64,000 bases of DNA from Leptoclinus maculatus (taxonomy: Eukaryota; Chordata; Actinopteri; Perciformes; Stichaeidae). The stretch covers positions 4,659,346 through 4,723,345 of the forward strand of contig JAVDOI010000002.1 of NCBI GenBank assembly GCA_032191485.1, in the 5' to 3' direction. Positions 58,365 to 64,000 of this stretch are shown piece after piece. The translations under genes and the position numbers were made by a program. Positions within the stretch are counted from its first letter, which is position 1, and the number at the start of each line of letters is the position of its first letter. The notes below the pieces were generated by a model that saw only the letters and a list, made by a program, of their open reading frames with translations, was not told the DNA's origin and searched no databases.

Positions 58365-61300
58365 GAATGCACAGAACACAAAGAGACAAAGCTTTAGAAG
58401 AAAAGCTGGATCAATAATCTGAAATGGTGCAAATAGTATATAATGTATGTAGTATGTATAATGTCAGTTTGTTTTTGCACAAAGTATTAAGTGTGGTATT
58501 AAACTAAAGTTGTTTAGGAAAAGCTTTAGCCTGATAAGCATGCTGAAAGCTAATTGTAAAGTTTCATTTTTACAAAGTTAAATCACCAGAATCTAAAGAT
58601 CCAGACCTTTTGGACTTGCACGCTTTTCCCTAAATGAAACCTCCCCTGCTCCCTGAAACCCACTGTGTTGCAAACAGACAGCACTGTAATGTCTGCTGTG
58701 CCCGAGAGGAACATCACCGAGTCTTTTCACTCGATTGATTTGATAACCTCACCTCAGCCTCTCGAACTCCACATCATCCACGAGGAAGTCTCTGGTCTCC
58801 ACCAGCTTGTTGATCTGCTGCAGCAGCTCTTCCTCCCTCTCCCTGTCCTCCTTGGACTTGTCATTGTCTGTTCAACAGTCACAAGACAAGCCTTACGTAA
58901 AATACGGCAACAAGTGTCAAAATGATAAACTAGAATAGAATAGAATTGAATAAACTGGAATAGAACAGATTATTATTGCCCACCAGGGTGGAAATGTGTC
59001 TTTTGCTCACCAAGCGAATGAAACATCAATAAATGAAACTACAATAAATAAAAAGCAGTCACGCAGTAAGTAAACAAGGTCATATAACAGAATAATACAG
59101 GAACACACAGTCACCAAAGTAACTATTGGAGCCATTTTTCACAAGCTACATATCTTTCGAACATTTTGACACTGAAATTGCATTTTCCAGACGGATAAAT
59201 CAGGAGAAAATAAACTTAGTTTGAGACCTTTCTCTGTCTCAGCGACACACTCTAGTGAGATCTGGCAACTAACGCCCTAGCTAACAAAATGCTGTAATGC
59301 TAAATATGTCTGTAAGCTATGTAGATATCTAATGTTAGCAAAAGCAAAACACATCCACACAACACTTGCGAACGAGGACGCTGTGACCACGACCACTGGG
59401 GAGACAGGAAGTGTGTCCCATCTCTAAACTTTGGCGGAGCTTGTAATGCGTTATGTTATAGAGCATCTTTGGCTGCGTTTAGGCACAGCTCAATGCTAAA
59501 CTCGGCAAGCTAACATGCTCAGCCAGTGACAATGCTAACATGCTAATGTTTAGCATGTATAATACTTTTACCGTGTGAGCCGCCTTAGTTTAGCGTGTTA
59601 GCGTTGTAAAGATTGAGTGTTCTCGGTTCACAGCAGACCAACATCGCTAGCCCTAGAGCTACGCAGCTAGCATGGCTAAATCTCATATATCAAAGGCATA
59701 TTACAGTATTTGTTAGGTGTATAACCACTTCTGTTCTTATCTCTTTAGCTGCCTCAACAAACTTCTTCTAAAGCAGAGCTATTTTATTTTTCATTTCCTC
59801 TTTATTTTTCCAGGAACATTTCCCATTCTGGTTCAAAATCTCTTTTCCAAGATGGCACCATAAAAGGTTTCACATAAAAGAAGGTATTGTATCATAAATT
59901 ATATAGTTATACAAATGATTTAATAAAAATTGGAAAAGGGGATCATTGTTCTTTGAAGTCTCTCTATGCGTTTGAGGTGAAGTCATTATTTTTATTCACG
60001 ACCAGCCCATTCTGAGGATGTGATGGATTCATCCTCCACTCCTCATCACAGGAAGGATTGCTGGTCAGAAAAACATTTTCTATATTTTTCCAAAGATAAT
60101 AAAGCAAATAAAAACCATATGCGGCACATCATAAGTGAAATGCGTGCTCATTAAATAAAATGTGACTGCTTTTTTAATATACCTGGAATAGAGACAAGTT
60201 TCTGCAGCTCTGTCTTCAGTCTTGTGATTTCTTTGCAGAGCTGGATGTCATCCATCCTGAGCAGAAAACAAACAAATCATGAATACATATTTGCAGGAAA
60301 GCAGGTGTAAAAAAACAACAAACACAGAATGGATTGTATATAACCGCAGCAACCCAATTTCCTTCCTAACTATACATACAAACATCAGTGTGAAATTGTA
60401 GGAGCTTATCAAACAGAAAAACACTGGACTGAGATGACAGCGAGGTCCGTGAGTTCATTAACTGGAACAACACCGCCACGCTGCCCTCTGTGAATGAATC
60501 ACACCTGACATTATCAGATCTCATTTCACCGTCTGACTCTGAAGCAGATTTCAAAACATCGGGCCGTTCACACAAGTGTGTGTGTGTGTGTGTTACAGTG
60601 ATGTCAAAAAGAGGGAAATGACTGTGAGAGCAATATGTACTCTGAGCTGTTGGTTTAATAAAACAGGCTTCACTTTGGTGTACTTCGGCAGGATATATCA
60701 GGATGACTCGTATGCTGCCAGGAGTGTTCTTTTTTTCAAAATGTATTTGCATTGGAGTTTTCTTGTTTATGTCACAGTCAGACTAAATGATTTCAGTAGT
60801 AAAACAAAATGTATGCTGTATTCACATGGAATCAGGTGGACAGCAAACCGGACATCAATTTAGTGGACGAGAGCAGGACGGTCAAATAGCATACTTTCTC
60901 TTTTTACTTTCCTAGTACATACTGCAGCTTCTCCTAACAAAGTACGTAATGTTGAATGCAGTACGCATGCATTGCCTGTGATCTATGTATGTAATTACAC
61001 AATTAGCATTAGTGCCTTTTTTAAAATGTTTTTATCTGTCTATTTTTCTTATCTTCTGCGGTTGCCCCCGTGGCATGTTAGTTTGAATGCATGTATTTTG
61101 CTGTTTCTTATTGACAATTTGTGAAATTGTACATGTGCAATTTGTTCAATACAAAACCATACTATAGCTGCGTTCCAAATAGCATACCTTTTTTTTTTTT
61201 TTACTTTTAGCACATACAACATCTGACCTTACAAAGTCGGTTTGCCGTCTACCGTCGCTGATTCCATGTTAATTCAGCACAAGAGTCAACAGCCATGCTA

Positions 61301-62390
61301 GCAGCTATGTGACAATGCTAACACGTTGATGTTTGGCAGGTATAATGTAGTGTAATGTGTAGGTAGGTTAGCATTTGCTAATTATTAGTCAGGACTCCAA
61401 GTGGTGGACCAACAGACCAAGACTGCCATCTGTAGAGCCATGCAGCTAGTGACGCTGAAGACATTAATCATTCTAAGACAGTGGAACACATGAATGTAAA
61501 TCCAAATATTAAATGCTGAATACTAACAGGAATAGTTTCACATTTAGGATTATTTGCTTTCTTGCAGCGAGTTATGAGAAGATTAGTTATGTACGGTAAA
61601 TATAAGGCTTAAGCCAGGAGCAGGTTAGCTTAGCTTAGCATAAAGACTGGAAACAGGGGGAAACTGTTAGCCTGGCTTTGTTCAAAGGTAACACAATCCA
61701 CCTACCAGCCTCTCTGAATGTTATATCTCATTTGATTGATGTGTACAAACAGGCTAGCTGTTTCTAGTCTTTGTGCTAAGCTAAGCTAACCGGCGGCTAG
61801 CTCTAGCTTCCTCCTTAGCGTACGGACATGAGAGTGGTATTGATCTTCTCATCTAACTCTCAGCAGGAAAACAAAAAAAGGATATTTTCCTAAATGCATT
61901 ACTCTTACACGACAACTGATTAGAGCGTTTTTAAATTCAATCTCACCTGTAGTCATTTTTTATCATTTGGTACAGTTTGTTGTTTTACCAACTCTCCCCA
62001 CAATAGTTGAGCTTCATTTTCTGCCTGTGCTGCAGTTGAACACATGTCAACACATGCAGGGAAACAATCTATAATTGGGAGCTGGATCGTGCATCACTTT
62101 TCACCCTCTGTGGATGGAAGTGAGAACATGATCATGAACCGCCGACACTTAACGGACTAGTCATTTTGAAGGCATAAACCCCCCCCCCCGAGCAAAAGTT
62201 ATCCTCCGTTTCTCAGATTCATCATATGGTCACATTACGCAGTGCTGGTCGCTGTTCTCGGTCCCTACTCCACCACCTCCATCCTCGTGTGTCAAAAATA
62301 ATGAGGACGGTCTCGACAGAAAAAGCGTGGAATAATTAAAGGAAAGGATGAGATGGAAAGGGCATCTTTTTAGATCAGAAAAAAACCTGA

Positions 62391-62428
<38 letters not shown>

Positions 62429-62897
62429 GTAGTCTGCTAAGACCTCAAATAGCACTGCTGTTTTCTTCACACACTTTTTGCCATCATGCACATGACTGCT
62501 CCCAGTGTTTGTTGCTGACAGTCACGGTGCATCATCTCATATTCCTGAGAGGCTGCTGACAGTATCTTGGAGTATTCAGATCCCTGTACAGCTGAGAGCT
62601 TTACTCTATGTGTCGATGCAGTGGAACATCACATGATAAAGGAGAAGCACGTATTATCATCTTGGGTCTAATGTCATTGCTGTGTGTCAGTATCCAATCC
62701 CTTTTTCTTTTTTTTTAAACCCTCATATATGGTTTTATTCAGACTAAAATTGTGCAATTGAAGAAGCAGGTCTTACATGTATCTGAGCTCCGATTCCCTC
62801 CGGACCAGGATGTCTCTTATCCGCTCGATTTTGCACAGCTGTCCTTCAATGTCCTCGGTCGTAATTGTGGAGTCAGCCATCGAAATGACATCCTCTG
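56836..62897 (-). CDS. bmerb1: bMERB domain-containing protein 1, 5' end not found
   Basis: Five coding exons (minus strand): 62777-62894 or -62897, 60183-60256, 58753-58867, 57868-57938, 56836-56954. Phases close, giving 160 aa from the in-frame Met at 62880. The human protein has about 40 more N-terminal residues, which I could not find, so upstream exon(s) probably lie outside the window. Landmarks: EDIEGQLCKIERIRDILVRR, ESELRYMMDDIQLCKEI, QQINKLVETRDFLVDDVEFE, LREQEEDREMAAFL and TKTGLTLLKDCCG. The bMERB fold is a helical hairpin that in MICAL-like proteins binds Rab GTPases. The human protein is reported to act on microtubules. The C-terminus CCGFTCSIM ends in CSIM, a CaaX-like motif that suggests prenylation. 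Introns carry three foldback repeats or parts of them. Confidence 0.9.
57030..57456. repeat. Foldback repeat copy (bmerb1 intron)
   Basis: The left end GTTTGACATTTTGGGGAA and the right end, read in reverse (GTTTGGCATTTTGAGAAA), are inverted copies. The middle carries TTAGCTTAGCTTAGCAC and TATGCTAAGCTATGCTAAC. This fits a MITE or foldback element with long subterminal inverted repeats. Confidence 0.7.
58279..58361. repeat. (AT)n(GA)n compound microsatellite
   Basis: An AT run at about 58280-58328 passes directly into a GA run at 58329-58361. Confidence 0.97.
59450..59700. repeat. Dispersed GCTAAC-rich fish repeat, copy 2
   Basis: Contains GCTAACATGCTAATGTTTAGC and CGTGTTAGCGTTGTAAAG-like words shared in part with 9780-10110 and 61270-61460 (first word abbreviated here to GCTAACATGCTAATG). 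Confidence 0.6.
61270..61460. repeat. Dispersed GCTAAC-rich fish repeat, copy 3
   Basis: Contains CATGCTAGCAGC, GACAATGCTAACAC and TTAGCATTTGCTAATTA, similar to copies at 9780 and 59450. Confidence 0.6.
61525..61905. repeat. Foldback repeat copy (bmerb1 intron)
   Basis: Left arm: AGTTTCACATTTAGGATTA, then GCTTTCTTGCAGCGAGTTA. The right arm, TAACTCTCAGCAGGAAAAC then TATTTTCCTAAATGC, is its diverged reverse complement. The middle has TTAGCTTAGCATAAAGACTGG and CTTTGTGCTAAGCTAAGC (first shortened to TTAGCTTAGCATAAAG). Confidence 0.75.
62393..62425. repeat. (GT)n microsatellite
   Basis: A GT run of about 33 bases in bmerb1 intronic sequence. Confidence 0.95.
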
Positions 62898-63330
62898 CTG
62901 GAAGACAGGCGAGACAAAAACACCATTATTTGGTTCTGATCATGGCATTGGGAGTTTGTACAGACTTGTGTGTGTGTGTGACTGACTGCCGTCATCAAAC
63001 AAGTGACACAAGCACCATAAGGAAGCACATTCTGTAAACTAAGCCACAAATTGATTGTGACATTGACTTGAAATTGAGGCTGGCAATTCCTTCCACTGGC
63101 GTTACTCACTGGAACACTTAAAGGAACTGAGCCATCATTAAGGACATTAGGTACAGCTGTGTTTTTGCTGCAGTGACAAGTTAAATGTTGCATGTGAAAA
63201 GGGTGGGTTTGTTTCTCAGCTCCACCAGCAGCGTCCACACAGACTCCGACCGAAACGACAGAGAAGATCATAATTTTCTGAGAAAAAGCACAGTAGTAGG
63301 CCATACACTGAATTATTGAACATGGTTTTA
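62898..63330. other. Sequence upstream of the last visible bmerb1 exon
   Basis: No further bmerb1 exon was recognised. A short TG run is at 62968-62979. Probably intron of bmerb1. Confidence 0.4.
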
Positions 63331-63789
63331 CGATTTAAAGCAATAGCTCAAAATTTTTGGGATATACACTTATTTGCTTTCACGCTGAGAGTTAGAGAAG
63401 ATTAATGCAGCTAGCAGCCGGCTAGCTTAGCTTAGCATAAACATTGGAAACAAGATGAAAAAGCTAGCCTGACTCTGTCTAAAGTGTCTGCCAGCACCTC
63501 TAAAGCTGGCAAAATAACACATTTGACTTTGTTTGTTTACCTTTGGAGGGAGCCAGGTTAGCTGTTTTTAGTCTTTGTGCTAAGCTAAGCTAGCCAGCTA
63601 CTTCATATTATATTTTCTTCTCTCTTTTTCAATATTGTTCAAAAAAAGTTTTCCCCCTTTTTTCAGACACAAAAATAAATGTATTTTAATATTTAGCGTA
63701 CAGACATGATGGTGGTATCGATGCTCTCGTCTGTCCCTCTGCAAGAAAGCAAATTATCCTGTCGCCCAAAACTATTTTGCTTTAAATCG
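63331..63789. repeat. Foldback repeat copy with inverted ends
   Basis: The left end CGATTTAAAGCAA at 63331 and the right end, read in reverse from 63789, also CGATTTAAAGCAA, are identical over 13 bases. The inner arms also pair (GCTTTCACGCTGAGAGTTAG against its diverged reverse). The middle has TTAGCTTAGCATAAAC and GTGCTAAGCTAAGCTAGCC. Confidence 0.75.
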
Positions 63790-64000
63790 TTTTCACTAAA
63801 TACAGTTTTACTTTGTGAGCACAATGCTTTGAAAGTTCTGAGTAATTCTGAGAAAAGTGAAGATTAAAAATAAATTGAATCCTATAGTGTAACTGTCCAT
63901 CTTTCCGTTGCGCCTCAAGTGTGAAATTGCTAAATTGGAGTAATTTATTGCATTCATTATGTCCAATAAACCACCTGTGTCGGTTGTCAAGGTTCCCGAG

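Overview
The window is vertebrate nuclear DNA, most likely from a teleost (ray-finned) fish of percomorph type. The genes are intron-rich, with GT-AG junctions that stay in frame. The proteins match vertebrate 22q12-q13 gene families. The spacers are full of dinucleotide microsatellites and small non-autonomous DNA transposons of the kind common in percomorph genomes. No prokaryotic system, CRISPR array, rRNA or tRNA was seen.

Layout. 1-7.4 kb has no recognisable gene. It holds microsatellites, a hAT-like element and a 1.8 kb AT-rich repeat field whose units switch strand. 7.5-9.4 kb (-) is a GIMAP/AIG1-type GTPase with an altered G3 motif. 10.8-15.6 kb (-) is hmgxb4. 17.7-21.1 kb (-) is ankrd54, with a hAT element in intron 1. 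21.5-23.9 kb is transposon-rich. 23.9-28.1 kb (-) is foxred2. 30.95-32.2 kb (+) is hmox1, the only plus-strand gene. 32.6-37.6 kb (-) is mcm5, tail to tail with hmox1. 39.2-43.9 kb (-) is gcat. 44.9-50.5 kb (-) is tom1. 50.6-56.8 kb is a gene-free spacer. 56.8-62.9 kb (-) is bmerb1, whose 5' end was not found and probably lies beyond the window.

The exon models were built by hand from protein similarity, splice consensus and codon-phase continuity. All phases close for hmgxb4 (596 aa), ankrd54 (324 aa), foxred2 (677 aa), hmox1 (268 aa), mcm5 (737 aa), gcat (427 aa), tom1 (464 aa, one exon tentative) and the GIMAP gene (342 aa). The genes are not one pathway: chromatin and transcription (hmgxb4), nuclear ankyrin adaptor (ankrd54), ER quality control (foxred2), haem breakdown (hmox1), replication licensing (mcm5), threonine catabolism (gcat), endosomal sorting (tom1) and a bMERB-domain protein (bmerb1). 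What links most of them is conserved synteny: hmgxb4, tom1, hmox1, mcm5, foxred2, gcat and ankrd54 all lie on human 22q12-q13 (from memory), here in a different order.

I found no wholly new system. The most unusual items are the strand-switching AT-rich repeat field (4.55-6.35 kb), the GIMAP protein lacking the DTPG motif, the missing KDEL-type tail on foxred2, three splice donors that run into GT microsatellites, a very regular 65-bp minisatellite in tom1, and hAT copies with intact or near-intact 8-bp target duplications.
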